Assembly (NCBI RefSeq): GCF_016894265.1
Contig: NZ_CP069791.1
Location: forward strand, 2,046,001 to 2,110,000
Source of the DNA: Corynebacterium tuberculostearicum
Lineage (GTDB): Bacteria > Actinomycetota > Actinomycetes > Mycobacteriales > Mycobacteriaceae
DNA length: 64,000 nt
Direction: 5' to 3'
Shown here: positions 51,145-63,000 of the stretch, one piece after another
Layout: every line of letters starts with the position of its first letter
Position numbering within the stretch: the stretch's first letter is position 1
Position numbers and translations under genes: made by a program
Notes under the pieces: generated by a model
Seen by the model: the letters and a program-made list of their open reading frames with translations, nothing else
Databases searched by the model: none
Told to the model about the DNA's origin: nothing

Positions 51145-52110
51145 TTAACGAGGGGTACCCTCCGCAGCCAGACCAGCGATAATGCCATCGAGAATGTCCT
51201 TTTCACTGATGAAAAAGCTGCGCGCATCGCAATTGCGCTCGATAAGCTGCATGATGCCTTCGACGGCTACGGCCCCACCGCCGATGACATCGGCACGGCC
51301 AGGGTGAATGACGGGGTTGAGGACGCGGACGTCGGAAGGCAGGCTAATAAGCTGCTGCAAAAGCACGCGAAGGGCATCGAAGCGGAGCTCAGACCCGTGA
51401 ATGGCATCGGCGTCGTAGCGCTCAAGGCCCTGAGCCAATGCAGAAAGAGTGGTAAAAGTGCCTGCGCATCCGACGATGGTACGGGCCTTAGAAATAGGTA
51501 CTATCTTTTCCACTTCTGCCGTGCGCTCGCCGACGTACTCGGAAGCGATCTCAATCTCCGACTCGGTAGGCGGATCGGTACGCATAATGCGCTCGGTTAG
51601 CCTGACGCACCCCATGCGGGCAGAGTGGGTGCCCAAGATATCGCCATCGGCCGTGCCTACGACGAACTCGGTCGAACCGCCACCCAGGTCGATGACGCAG
51701 AATGGCCCGCGGTCTGGCTCCACATCGGCCACGGCACCATTAAAGGACAGCAGAGCCTCTTCCTCACCCGAGACGACCTCAGCCTGTGCGCCAGGCTGAA
51801 TTTGGCCTAGCAACTCAGCGGTCATGTCGAAGAATTCCTGCTGGTTCTTGGCATCGCGAGTAGCGGAGGTAGCGACCATCCGCACGCGGGTGACCTTCTC
51901 AAACTTCATCTGACGTACGTAGCCTTCCAAGGCCACGCGGGCGCGGTCTAGGGCTGCAGGGGCGATTTCTCCAGTGGCATCGACTCCCTCTCCCAAGCGG
52001 ATGATTTCCATGGTGCGGGTAATATCGCGAACTTTGCCGTCATCCTGAATTTCAGAGATGAGCAAGCGAATCGAATTGGTACCGCAATCAATCGCAGCAA
52101 CGCGAGTCAT
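51145..52110 (-). CDS. ppx: Exopolyphosphatase Ppx/GppA family
   Basis: A 321-residue polyphosphate or pppGpp phosphohydrolase of the ASKHA fold. The phosphate loops are AAIDCGTNSIRLLI at the N-terminus and FCVIDLGGGSTEFVVG in the middle, with GCAGTFTTLSALA as the adenosine-like motif. It is shorter than E. coli Ppx and lacks the HD-like C-terminal domain, which is the usual actinobacterial form. I start at ATG 52110 (MTRVAAIDCG); the longer frame adds residues across the end of the DUF501 gene. It is the last of the ftsB-DUF501-ppx set. Confidence 0.94.
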   Translation of the reverse strand: MTRVAAIDCGTNSIRLLISEIQDDGKVRDITRTMEIIRLGEGVDATGEIAPAALDRARVALEGYVRQMKFEKVTRVRMVATSATRDAKNQQEFFDMTAELLGQIQPGAQAEVVSGEEEALLSFNGAVADVEPDRGPFCVIDLGGGSTEFVVGTADGDILGTHSARMGCVRLTERIMRTDPPTESEIEIASEYVGERTAEVEKIVPISKARTIVGCAGTFTTLSALAQGLERYDADAIHGSELRFDALRVLLQQLISLPSDVRVLNPVIHPGRADVIGGGAVAVEGIMQLIERNCDARSFFISEKDILDGIIAGLAAEGTPR

Positions 52111-52120
52111 AGCAGCCCTC

Positions 52121-52669
52121 CTATTCCGCGTTAGAGAAATCGAACTGGGCCAGGTCAATCCCCAGATCCTCTACGCTGGGCCAATCTTGCGGGATGGCAG
52201 AGCCTCGAAGCTTGCCATGGTCAGCGGCCATGGCAACCGCTTCAGTTCCCAACCGGAAATGCTGTGGGCCTTCAGCAAGCGCATACGCGATGAGCACATG
52301 CAGACATTTGACCCGATCGGGCATCCCGCCACCGGAGAAATCAGTGCCAAGGTCTTCGATGTCATTGCGCTTGGCCAAAAAGTATTCGTGGGCGCGCTGA
52401 TAGTCGGCAGCCAATTCCTTGTCCTTACCCAAGCGGGCTTCCATCCACTTCATAACGTGGGCAACCTCCAAGCGTGAGGCTTCGGCCGTAAGCCGTGGGT
52501 CGGTGAGGTAGTAGAGGGTGGGGAATGGGGTGCCGTCGGCAAGCTTGGGCGCCGTCTTAATTACCGCGGGCTGCCCATCCGGCGTGCGATAAGAAACCTC
52601 TAGGACCCCGCGTGGAGTGCGGCCCAATTGCTCAGTTACTACAGCGATATCTGCATCAGTGACGGTCAT
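52121..52669 (-). CDS. DUF501 family protein
   Basis: A 182-residue cytoplasmic protein of DUF501, of unknown function. The family pattern is seen in LGRTPRGVLEVSYR, FPTLYYLTDPRLTAEASRLE and GGGMPDRVKCLHVLIAYALA, the last holding a conserved Cys-His pair. It lies between ftsB and ppx, an order conserved across actinobacteria (Rv1025). The ATG is eight bases after the end of ftsB. Confidence 0.93.
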   Translation of the reverse strand: MTVTDADIAVVTEQLGRTPRGVLEVSYRTPDGQPAVIKTAPKLADGTPFPTLYYLTDPRLTAEASRLEVAHVMKWMEARLGKDKELAADYQRAHEYFLAKRNDIEDLGTDFSGGGMPDRVKCLHVLIAYALAEGPQHFRLGTEAVAMAADHGKLRGSAIPQDWPSVEDLGIDLAQFDFSNAE

Positions 52670-52677
52670 GCGGACAA

Positions 52678-53238
52678 TTATCGCACATCTGGATTCTCTT
52701 CCGGCGCCGGCTCAATCGGAAGATGATTTACCTGCTCGGACGGAGCTTCTTCCTCAGGCGGCTCGGCTACAGAATCCCACAAAACTTCGTACCATTCGCG
52801 GGAATCTTCTTCCTTCTGACCATCTGTGGTGAGCTGGTCATCCGGCTTAATCTGCGGGTCAATGATGCGGTAGGCGGTCTCGCCCTCATCGACGACCCCG
52901 AATCGGCGCCGCGCCTCCTGCTTGATGTACTCATCGGACTTATATTTATCAACCTTCTCCAGCAAAGCAGCTTTCTCATCCTGCTTGGCAGCGATTGACT
53001 CATTGAGGCGGGCAATTTCGGACCGGCCGTGGTAGTAATTGCGCAGCGGAATGGCGATAGCAAACAAAACCACGAGCACGATAGCTACGATTACGCCTAC
53101 TCCGGCAATACTCATCCGGTCCGGCTTCTGTTTCTGCTTCAGCTGTGCACGCTGAGCTTTGCGGATATCCGCAGCACGCGAGGCCACCGGAACCTTAGTG
53201 CGGCTCCGGTTTCGCTGCCTCTTCTTTTCGCGTGCCAT
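52678..53238 (-). CDS. ftsB: FtsB/DivIC family septum formation protein
   Basis: A 186-residue single-pass cell division protein. After a basic cytoplasmic N-terminus (MAREKKRQRNRSR), there is one membrane segment (VGVIVAIVLVVLFAIAIPL, about 47-65), then an outside coiled coil (EIARLNESIAAKQDEKAALLE is its core) and YKSDEYIKQEARRRFGVV, the family signature. A Glu/Pro-rich tail follows. In other actinobacteria eno is directly upstream; here 2.5 kb of plus-strand genes separates them, so this gene must have its own promoter in the 98-base gap before the first lipoprotein gene. Confidence 0.93.
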   Translation of the reverse strand: MAREKKRQRNRSRTKVPVASRAADIRKAQRAQLKQKQKPDRMSIAGVGVIVAIVLVVLFAIAIPLRNYYHGRSEIARLNESIAAKQDEKAALLEKVDKYKSDEYIKQEARRRFGVVDEGETAYRIIDPQIKPDDQLTTDGQKEEDSREWYEVLWDSVAEPPEEEAPSEQVNHLPIEPAPEENPDVR

Positions 53239-53336
53239 AGGCCTTTAATCCTAGCGCTGTCACTCCTGTAACAGGGACGTGGCACGCGCAATTTGGATAC
53301 ACTAAAAGAAATTCTCCCTCCCAGGAAGGAAGTTTC

Positions 53337-53867
53337 ATGTCCCTCAAGCGCCTCCTCCCCGTTCTCACCGCAACCCTATTCCTTGCCAGCTGCAGCCCTT
53401 CCGCCCAAGACGGCGAATACCCCGTCTACGGAGACGGCTACGACCTGAACACCAAAGACGGCATGGCCGACTATCTCAAGGAGTACAAAACCCTGCCGGA
53501 TGATTACATCAACCACGATGCTGACCAGCTCGAGGGCGACGATCAGCCCGAGACCTTTGAAACCAACGCGGATTCCGTCAAGAAGGCCGGCGAAGCTACC
53601 TGCAAGAATGACGAGTTGCTCGACATTTCAAAGGAATATTTCCGAGGAAACACCGACAAATTTGGGGAAGCTGTTATGTCATCAGTCAGCGGCTCTGATG
53701 ATAAATACAGTGATGTTTTTGAGGCACTGAACATCCCCGATGACGCACCAGACAATGACAAGATCATGGCTGCAGCGATGACCTCACTCGGTGCCGTGAT
53801 GGCTTGCGGCGATGAATTCAGCGATGAGGAACTGGAAGAGGTCGCTGAGGCCATCCATTCCAGCTAA
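53337..53867 (+). CDS. Lipoprotein, tandem paralog A
   Basis: A 176-residue envelope lipoprotein: MSLKRLLPVLTATLF and lipobox LASC (Cys at residue 19). The mature part is acidic and shares a pattern with the next gene product: DLNTKDGMADYLKEYKTLPD, ATCKNDELLD and MACGDEFSDEELEEVAEA. Two cysteines in these segments would form one disulfide. Its ATG has AGGAAGGAAG upstream. I do not recognise the family. It is the first gene of a plus-strand insert between ftsB and eno. Confidence 0.82.
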   Translation: MSLKRLLPVLTATLFLASCSPSAQDGEYPVYGDGYDLNTKDGMADYLKEYKTLPDDYINHDADQLEGDDQPETFETNADSVKKAGEATCKNDELLDISKEYFRGNTDKFGEAVMSSVSGSDDKYSDVFEALNIPDDAPDNDKIMAAAMTSLGAVMACGDEFSDEELEEVAEAIHSS

Positions 53868-53902
53868 AACCTCGAACCAGATTCCCTACTTAAGGAATAG
53901 CT

Positions 53903-54487
53903 ATGCCCCTCAAGCGTCTCCTCCTCCTAGCCGCCGTAGGCACCCTACTTACCGGGTGCAGCTCGACCGACCACAAAGAAGAAGCAGCCACCGAAGCTGA
54001 ATCCCCCACTAGCGAAAGCCCTACCAGCAGCGAAACCCCCACCACCACAAGCAGAAAACACGACCTCAATACCAAAAGCGGCTTCATTTACCATATAAAA
54101 GAACACGGCACTATCCCGGACTTTTACTTGGATGTGTTCGGCGCTGGGGCTTCCGAAGAGGAAGACGGACCTACAAGCTACGAGGTCAATGCCACGACAC
54201 TGAAGAAGGCTGGATCTGTTGCCTGCGAGAATGAGCAGATCCTGGACGACGCCAAATATTTGCTAACCCATGGCGACAGCGCATTTGAAGAACTCGTCCC
54301 TAGCCTTGAGGAGTTCGATAGGAAATACGCTCCCATCTACGAAAAGCTTGAAATATCAGCGGCTTCTCCCGTCCTAGACAAGCTTTTTACCATGTACATG
54401 GCTGGCGTGGGTTCCCTAGCCACCTGCGGTGACAAATATGACGATAAGGAACTCGAAGCAGTAGCTGACAACGTTTTCAGTTACTAA
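53903..54487 (+). CDS. Lipoprotein, tandem paralog B
   Basis: A 194-residue lipoprotein paralogous to its neighbour: MPLKRLLLLAAVG, lipobox LTGC (Cys at residue 19), a Thr/Ser/Glu spacer (SPTSSETPTTTSR), then DLNTKSGFIYHIKEHGTIPD, VACENEQILDD and TCGDKYDDKELEAVADN, each matching a segment of paralog A. The two cysteines are kept. The spacer is an addition not found in A. The pair is a tandem duplication that has since diverged strongly. The start is 35 bases after the stop of A. Confidence 0.82.
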   Translation: MPLKRLLLLAAVGTLLTGCSSTDHKEEAATEAESPTSESPTSSETPTTTSRKHDLNTKSGFIYHIKEHGTIPDFYLDVFGAGASEEEDGPTSYEVNATTLKKAGSVACENEQILDDAKYLLTHGDSAFEELVPSLEEFDRKYAPIYEKLEISAASPVLDKLFTMYMAGVGSLATCGDKYDDKELEAVADNVFSY

Positions 54488-54603
54488 CCCCCGGAATTTC
54501 GCACACTCTTTCGTTTTACCCCTTGCGCACGCGGGAAAGGCAGCTTATACTAGGGGCAGAAATTCGATTGGGTGTGCGATTTATTCCAGAGGGGGAACTT
54601 TCC

Positions 54604-57061
<2,458 letters not shown>

Positions 57062-57136
57062 TCATAAAAAAGTTCGCTCTGGACCAGCCGGCCCAGCTAC
57101 GTTGTCAATTGTTGCAGAAAACTTTACTGTGTGACG

Positions 57137-57898
57137 CTACTTGGCACTTTGCGGAACCGAGTAAGCATTGGCGGCGTGTGCAACTTTATGCAAATACTCG
57201 CTGGACTGATTGTAATTTAGGACTGCTTCCTCCCACTGTTCTGGGTTAGAGAGATCTCTATCACCAAAACATAAAAGTCCGGCGGCGCCAACTGCGGCGT
57301 CGTCGATTTGGTTGGGGTCCGCCTTCCCATCGCCGTTGGCATCAGCGCCCACCGACTCCCACGTGGTCGGGATAAATTGCATCGGGCCGACGGCGCGGTC
57401 ATATTCGGAGTCCCCATCGATGTCGCCATTATCGGTATCTGGGGTGTGCGCCGTATTGTTCAGGCCATCGAGGGCGATGCCGTTGATGGGTGGTTGGGGG
57501 TAGCCGGCGTCGTCAAGCTTGGAGGGCTTAAACCAATTGCCGTTGTAGGTGCCATGGCGGGTCTCCACGTAGCCCAGCCCGGCAAGGGTATTCCAGCGCA
57601 GATGACAATTCGGCCATTTTTGCTGAGCGATGAGTTCGGCGTTGCCATAAGCGCGCAGAGCGGCCGGTGGGATACCAGTCTGCTCAGCTAGGTCAGAGGC
57701 CCAGTAGGTAAGCTTGTCCGCGGTGCGGCCGGGGGCGTTGACGTCAATATGCGCGACCTCTTTGCCTTCAACGGGCGGAATGTTCTCCGGTACGGGCTCC
57801 TGGGAAGTGCCGTGCCCCGTCAACAGCCATGCCACCAACGCGATGATCACGGCTACGGCCACCCCGCAGCCCCCGAATATCTGCAGGAGCCTCTTCAT
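57137..57898 (-). CDS. Lytic murein transglycosylase
   Basis: A 253-residue cell-wall hydrolase anchored by an N-terminal membrane segment (GGCGVAVAVIIALVAWLL, about residues 9-26). The MltB-like transglycosylase fold is seen in LAGLGYVETRHGTYNG, with the catalytic Glu, and DRAVGPMQFIPTTWESVG and ANGDGKADPNQIDDAAVGAA as the following signatures. It cuts glycan strands of peptidoglycan. Its position between mazG and eno matches Rv1022 in M. tuberculosis. I start at ATG 57898 (MKRLLQIFGG); a longer frame adds 12 residues without support. Confidence 0.92.
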   Translation of the reverse strand: MKRLLQIFGGCGVAVAVIIALVAWLLTGHGTSQEPVPENIPPVEGKEVAHIDVNAPGRTADKLTYWASDLAEQTGIPPAALRAYGNAELIAQQKWPNCHLRWNTLAGLGYVETRHGTYNGNWFKPSKLDDAGYPQPPINGIALDGLNNTAHTPDTDNGDIDGDSEYDRAVGPMQFIPTTWESVGADANGDGKADPNQIDDAAVGAAGLLCFGDRDLSNPEQWEEAVLNYNQSSEYLHKVAHAANAYSVPQSAK

Positions 57899-57909
57899 GA
57901 GAAGCCATC

Positions 57910-58497
57910 CTACATTCCCTTGCCTTCGCGCCACAGCCTCTCTTGCGTGTCAACGTCGACAATCTCCGTGGTGCCATCAAATAGGTATGGGGCGCGGGCG
58001 CGCATTTTGGTGAGGAAGCTCTGGGCGACGTCGTCAAGCGAAAAGGTGGAGATTTCCGCATGGAAGAGCACCTGGAGGAAGACATCCCCCAATTCCTTGA
58101 GCATCTCGCTTTCCGGTTCGCGATTGCGCACGGCCGCGGCGAATTCGGCAGATTCCTCCTCAAGATAAGGCAAGAGTGAGGTATGGGTTTGCTCGCGCTC
58201 CCACTCCCCAATGCGCCGCGCCGTGGCCATGGTCTGGCGCGCCTGCATGATGGGATCCGCAAGGGATTCGGCGCGAATGACGGACTCGCCGCTAGCGAGG
58301 CGGGCGCGAGTTTCCGGATCGTGTTCGTCGGTGCTTACCAAGGTGCCGGTGGCGTCCTCGCCTACCAGCAGATCGGAAAAATTCCACCGTACGGACACGG
58401 GTACCTCACCCGTGAAGTGGACGGGGCCACGCAGCTTCCCGTGTGCCTGCATGGGGATCATGGTGGGCCAGCGTTCATCGAGCAACAGCACAGTCAT
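57910..58497 (-). CDS. mazG: Nucleoside triphosphate pyrophosphohydrolase MazG
   Basis: Hydrolyses (deoxy)nucleoside triphosphates, including oxidised ones, to monophosphates. The MazG motifs EEESAEFAAAV and KELGDVFLQVLFHAE hold the Mg-binding acidic residues, near residues 115-150; the C-terminal part ends in VDTQERLWREGKG. The first 100 residues form a separate domain (MTVLLLDERWPTMIPM), as in mycobacterial MazG. The single-domain type of 195 residues is shorter than E. coli MazG (263). Start set at ATG 58497. It is 11 bases upstream of the transglycosylase gene on the same strand. Confidence 0.92.
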   Translation of the reverse strand: MTVLLLDERWPTMIPMQAHGKLRGPVHFTGEVPVSVRWNFSDLLVGEDATGTLVSTDEHDPETRARLASGESVIRAESLADPIMQARQTMATARRIGEWEREQTHTSLLPYLEEESAEFAAAVRNREPESEMLKELGDVFLQVLFHAEISTFSLDDVAQSFLTKMRARAPYLFDGTTEIVDVDTQERLWREGKGM

Positions 58498-58554
58498 GTG
58501 CACAAAGTCTAGCCCGAGTTCCCATTATGGGGCTATTCAAGGTATTTTAGGCCA

Positions 58555-60030
58555 ATGACCTCCAGCCAGAATAAATCCCACTCCGTGACGTTGTGGACCC
58601 TCGTCGCGCTGATTATCGGTTCCACCGTGGGCGCGGGCATTTTCTCGCTGCCCCAAAACATTGCTTCCGTTGCCGGCCCAGGCGCGATGCTCATTGGCTG
58701 GCTGGTAGCGGGCATCGGCATGCTCTCTGTGGCGTTTGTTTTTCAGATTCTGGCCCGCCGCAAGCCGCACCTTGATTCTGGCGTTTATTCCTACGTGCGT
58801 GCCGGCCTCGGCGATTTTATTGGTTTTACCTCCGGCTGGGGCTACTGGCTGGGCTCCGTTATGGCGCAGGTGGGTTATGCCACCCTCTTTTTCAATACCT
58901 TGGGCCATTACCTGCCGCTTTTCGACGCCGACCATTACTGGACCTCCGCCATCGCCGTCTCCCTCCTATCTTGGGGCATTTTTGCGGTCCTTGCTCGCGG
59001 CATCAAGCAAGCAGCGTTCATGAACCTCATCACCACAATTACCAAGATTGTGCCCATCCTGGCCTTTGTGGTGCTCATTGCATTCCTCGGGTTCAGCTGG
59101 GATAAATTCACCTTGGATTTCTGGGGACGCGCGTCTGAGGCCAGCGTCTTTGAGCAGGTCCAGGGAATCATGCTCTTTACCGTGTGGGTCTTCATTGGTG
59201 TGGAGGGCGCATCCGTTTATTCCAAGCAGGCTTCTAAGCGCACCGACGTCGGCCGCGCGACCGTCATCGGCTTCTTCTCCGTGCTGGCGCTGCTGGTTTC
59301 CGTGTCTACCTTGAGCTTTGGCGTGATGAGCAAAGAAGAATTAGCCGCGCTGCCAGATAATTCCATGGCATCTGTGCTCACCGAGGTCATCGGCCCCTGG
59401 GGCGGCGCACTGGTATCTATTGGACTGTGCTTGTCGGTTCTGGGCGCCTATGTCTCCTGGCAGATGTTGTGCGCCGAGCCCATCGTAATGATGGCCATCG
59501 ACGGCCTCATTCCCCGCCGCATTGGCACCATTAACGTGGCGGGTGCGCCGTGGGTAGCGCAGCTGATTTCCACGATGGCCATCCAGTTGTTCATCATCGT
59601 CTTCTACCTCAACGAGGCGTCTTATAACGCCATGGTGCAGCTGGCAACCATCATGTACTTGCTGCCCTATATCTTTTCTTCGCTGTACCTATTGCTCTTG
59701 GCGCTGCGGGGCAAGGGGCTGTCTCACCCGCAGGCGGGTATCAAGTTCGATCTTTCCGGACCAGAGGTCAGCCGCAAGGATAACCGCAAGCATTTGGTCA
59801 TTTCTTTGCTCGCGTTTATCTATTCCCTGTGGCTGATTTATGCGGCCGACCTCGTCTACGTCCTGCTCGGCGCATTGGCCGTGGTACCGGGACTTATCCC
59901 GTATGTCGGCACCCGGTTGTGGAAGAAGGAACGCATCTTCAACACCTTCGAGTGGTGCGTGGTGGCCATTGTCTTGGCCGGTGCCGCCACCGCCATCTGG
60001 GGCTTGAGCACCGGCTGGCTCACCCTCTAG
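58555..60030 (+). CDS. lysI: L-lysine permease (APA family), LysI-like
   Basis: A 491-residue amino-acid antiporter or permease with 12-13 membrane segments. The first helix VALIIGSTVGAGIFSLPQNI, then RKPHLDSGVYSYVRAGLGD and VWVFIGVEGASVYSKQA follow the C. glutamicum LysI sequence as I remember it, closely enough for the specific call; the arginine:ornithine antiporter ArcD is the alternative. It is inserted on the plus strand between mazG and mfd, which are adjacent in M. tuberculosis. The stop TAG is directly followed by the mfd stop on the other strand. Confidence 0.85.
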   Translation: MTSSQNKSHSVTLWTLVALIIGSTVGAGIFSLPQNIASVAGPGAMLIGWLVAGIGMLSVAFVFQILARRKPHLDSGVYSYVRAGLGDFIGFTSGWGYWLGSVMAQVGYATLFFNTLGHYLPLFDADHYWTSAIAVSLLSWGIFAVLARGIKQAAFMNLITTITKIVPILAFVVLIAFLGFSWDKFTLDFWGRASEASVFEQVQGIMLFTVWVFIGVEGASVYSKQASKRTDVGRATVIGFFSVLALLVSVSTLSFGVMSKEELAALPDNSMASVLTEVIGPWGGALVSIGLCLSVLGAYVSWQMLCAEPIVMMAIDGLIPRRIGTINVAGAPWVAQLISTMAIQLFIIVFYLNEASYNAMVQLATIMYLLPYIFSSLYLLLLALRGKGLSHPQAGIKFDLSGPEVSRKDNRKHLVISLLAFIYSLWLIYAADLVYVLLGALAVVPGLIPYVGTRLWKKERIFNTFEWCVVAIVLAGAATAIWGLSTGWLTL

Positions 60031-63000
60031 CTACTCCCCTACGCTGACCACGTTCGAGGTCGGCTGGGCGCCGCTGACGTTGATGGCGTCGACGTCGAAA
60101 AGCGCGCTTAGGAAGTCCGCCGCCCACTGAATGAGCTCGGTATCGCGCAGCTTCGGGGAGGTGACATTGCGCCCCGCCTTGGGGAATGGCACGTTGATTG
60201 CCTTCGCGGCCGCGCGGAAGCTGGAGCCCGGATATAGGCGCTTGAGGCGTACCTGCTTGGAATCCGGCAGCTCCACTGGATGGAACTTGACGCGGGTGCC
60301 TTGCACGGTGATATCGGAGATGCCGGCGCGGCGCGCCTGGTGGCGCAGGCGAGCAACGGAAAGCAGGCGCAGGACCTCCTGCGGCAGCGGGCCGAAGCGG
60401 TCTTTCATTTCCTCGATGACGGCCTTGAGATCATCGTCATTCTGCGAGGCCGCAAGCTTGCGATAGACCTCTAGGCGCAGGCGCTCGGAGTCGATATATC
60501 CTTCCGGAATATGCGCGTCCACGGGGAGATCGATGCGGATTTCCTTCGGGCCCTCATCAGTAACGGTGGGGGCCTCGCCGCGGGCGAGCGATTTGAAGGT
60601 CTCGACCGCCTCGCCAACGAGGCGCACGTAAAGATCGAAGCCCACACCGGCAATGTGGCCGGACTGTTGGGCGCCAAGGACGTTGCCGGCACCGCGCATC
60701 TCCAAGTCCTTCATGGCTACGGCCATGCCAGCACCAAGGTCATTGTTTTGCGCGATAGTTGCCAGGCGGTCATAGGAAGTTTCCGTGAGCGTAGCTCCCT
60801 TGGGGTACAGGAAGTAGGCATAGCCGCGCTCGCGGGAGCGGCCCACGCGCCCGCGCAGCTGGTGCAGCTGGGACAGGCCCATATGGTGGGCGTTTTCCAC
60901 AATGAGGGTATTCGCATTGGCGATATCCAGGCCGGTTTCCACGATGGTGGTACACACCAAGACGTCGTACTCGCGGTCCCAGAAACCCTGGACGGTCTGC
61001 TCGAGCACCTCCTCGTTCATCTGGCCATGCGCGACGACGACGCGGGCCTCCGGTACCAGGTCGCGCAGCTCGCGGGCCTTCTTTTCGATATCAGAGACTT
61101 TGTTGTGGATGAAAAAGGTCTGACCATCGCGCAGCAGCTCGCGGCGGATGGCCGCGGCTACCTGCTTGTCTTCGTAAGCGCCGACATAGGTCAGCACCGG
61201 GTGGCGGTCTTCCGGCGGGGTCAGGATGGTGGACATCTCGCGGATGCCAGCCATGGACATCTCCAAGGTGCGCGGAATAGGTGTTGCGGACATGGTAAGC
61301 ACATCCACGCTGGCCTTGAGCGCCTTAATGTGTTCCTTGTGCTCCACGCCGAAGCGCTGCTCCTCGTCCACGACGATGAGGCCGAGGTTCTTCCAGTGCA
61401 CACCGGTCTGGAGGAGGCGGTGGGTGCCGACGACGATATCGACGCTGCCATCGGCCAGGCCCTTGAAGATGTCCTTCGCTTCCTTCTTTGAGGTAAAGCG
61501 CGAAAGCACCTCAATCTTGACGGGGAAGCCGGTCATACGCTCGCTGAAGGTATCAAAATGCTGCTGCGCCAGCAGCGTGGTGGGCACGAGGACGGCCACC
61601 TGCATGCCGTCCTGCACGGCCTTGAAGGCGGCCCGGATGGCCACCTCGGTCTTGCCGTAACCCACATCGCCGACGACGACGCGATCCATCGGCACCGTGG
61701 ACTCCATATCGTGCTTGACGGCGTCGATAGCCAGCATCTGGTCTTCGGTTTCGACGAAGGGGAAATTATCCTCCATCTCCGCCTGCCACGGATTATCCGG
61801 GGAGAATTGGTGCCCCGGCGCGGCCTGGCGCTTGGCGTAGAGCTCAACCAGCTCGCCGGCGATTTCGCGCACGGCCGCGCGCGCCTTCTTCTTGGTGTTC
61901 TTCCAGTCGGAACCGCCCATCTTGGACAGGTGAGGCGATTCGCCACCGGTGTACTTGCTGAGCAGATCCAGCGAGTCCATGGGAACCCAGAGCTGATCGG
62001 CGGGTTGACCACGCTTGGAGGGCGCGTACTCGAGCACGATGTATTCGCGGCGGCTGGTTTCATCGCCGGACTGGATGGTGCGCTCGGCCATCTTGAGGAA
62101 CTTGCCGATGCCGTGGGTCTCGTGCACCACAAAATCGCCCTGCTTGAGGGCCAGCGGGTCAACCTTATTGCGGCGTTTGGCGGGCCGGCGCTTTGCTTCG
62201 GCGATATCGCCTACGCGGTTACCGGTCAGATCCGTCTCGGTGACAACGACCAGTGGGAGGGCCTCGGCGTCCTTGGGCTTTTTCACCTTGGGAAATACCA
62301 GGCCGGCGTGGCTTAGTGCTTGGTAGAGGGTGACTTCACCGGCGGTGGGTTCCCAGCCAGGGGTAGCCACCTTGGTGCGGATGCCCTTTTCTGCAAAGCG
62401 ATCCACCATACGCTTGATGGCACCTTGCGCCGGCGCGATGAAGGCTGCCCGGCCGCCGGCGTTGGTGTGCGCGAGGAGTTGGGCCATCATGGCATCGATT
62501 TCTTCGATATTGCCGCGCGGGGTGGGCCCTGGTTCGAATTCGAGCGGGAGGGTCTCCTCTTCCGGGGCGGCGAGCATTCCCGGTGGGGAGAAAGTCCACA
62601 GGGGCAGGCCGGCCTCGCTTATGGAGACCTCGAGGGATTCATAGGAGCGGTAGCTGGATGCCTCGGTATCGAGCCCTTCGGTTGCCAGCGGGCCATCGGC
62701 ACCCATGGCCGCGGCTTCCCAACCGGCAGCGAGGAATTCCGCATCGGTCTTTTCTAGATCCGCCACGCGGCGGCGAATCTTTTCCGGGCCGACCATCACC
62801 ACGTGGGTGGTGGGGCGCAGGAATTCGGGGAGGGTGATCATGGGGGCGTCGGAAAGCGCGGGCAGGAGCGCTTCCATACCTTCGGCCGGAATGTGCTCGC
62901 TTACCTTGGTCAAAAGCTCCACCAAGGCGGGATTGCCGGGGTGCTTAACGGCGAGATCGGCCGCACGCTTGGCAATGGCGTCCGTAATAGGCAGCTCGCG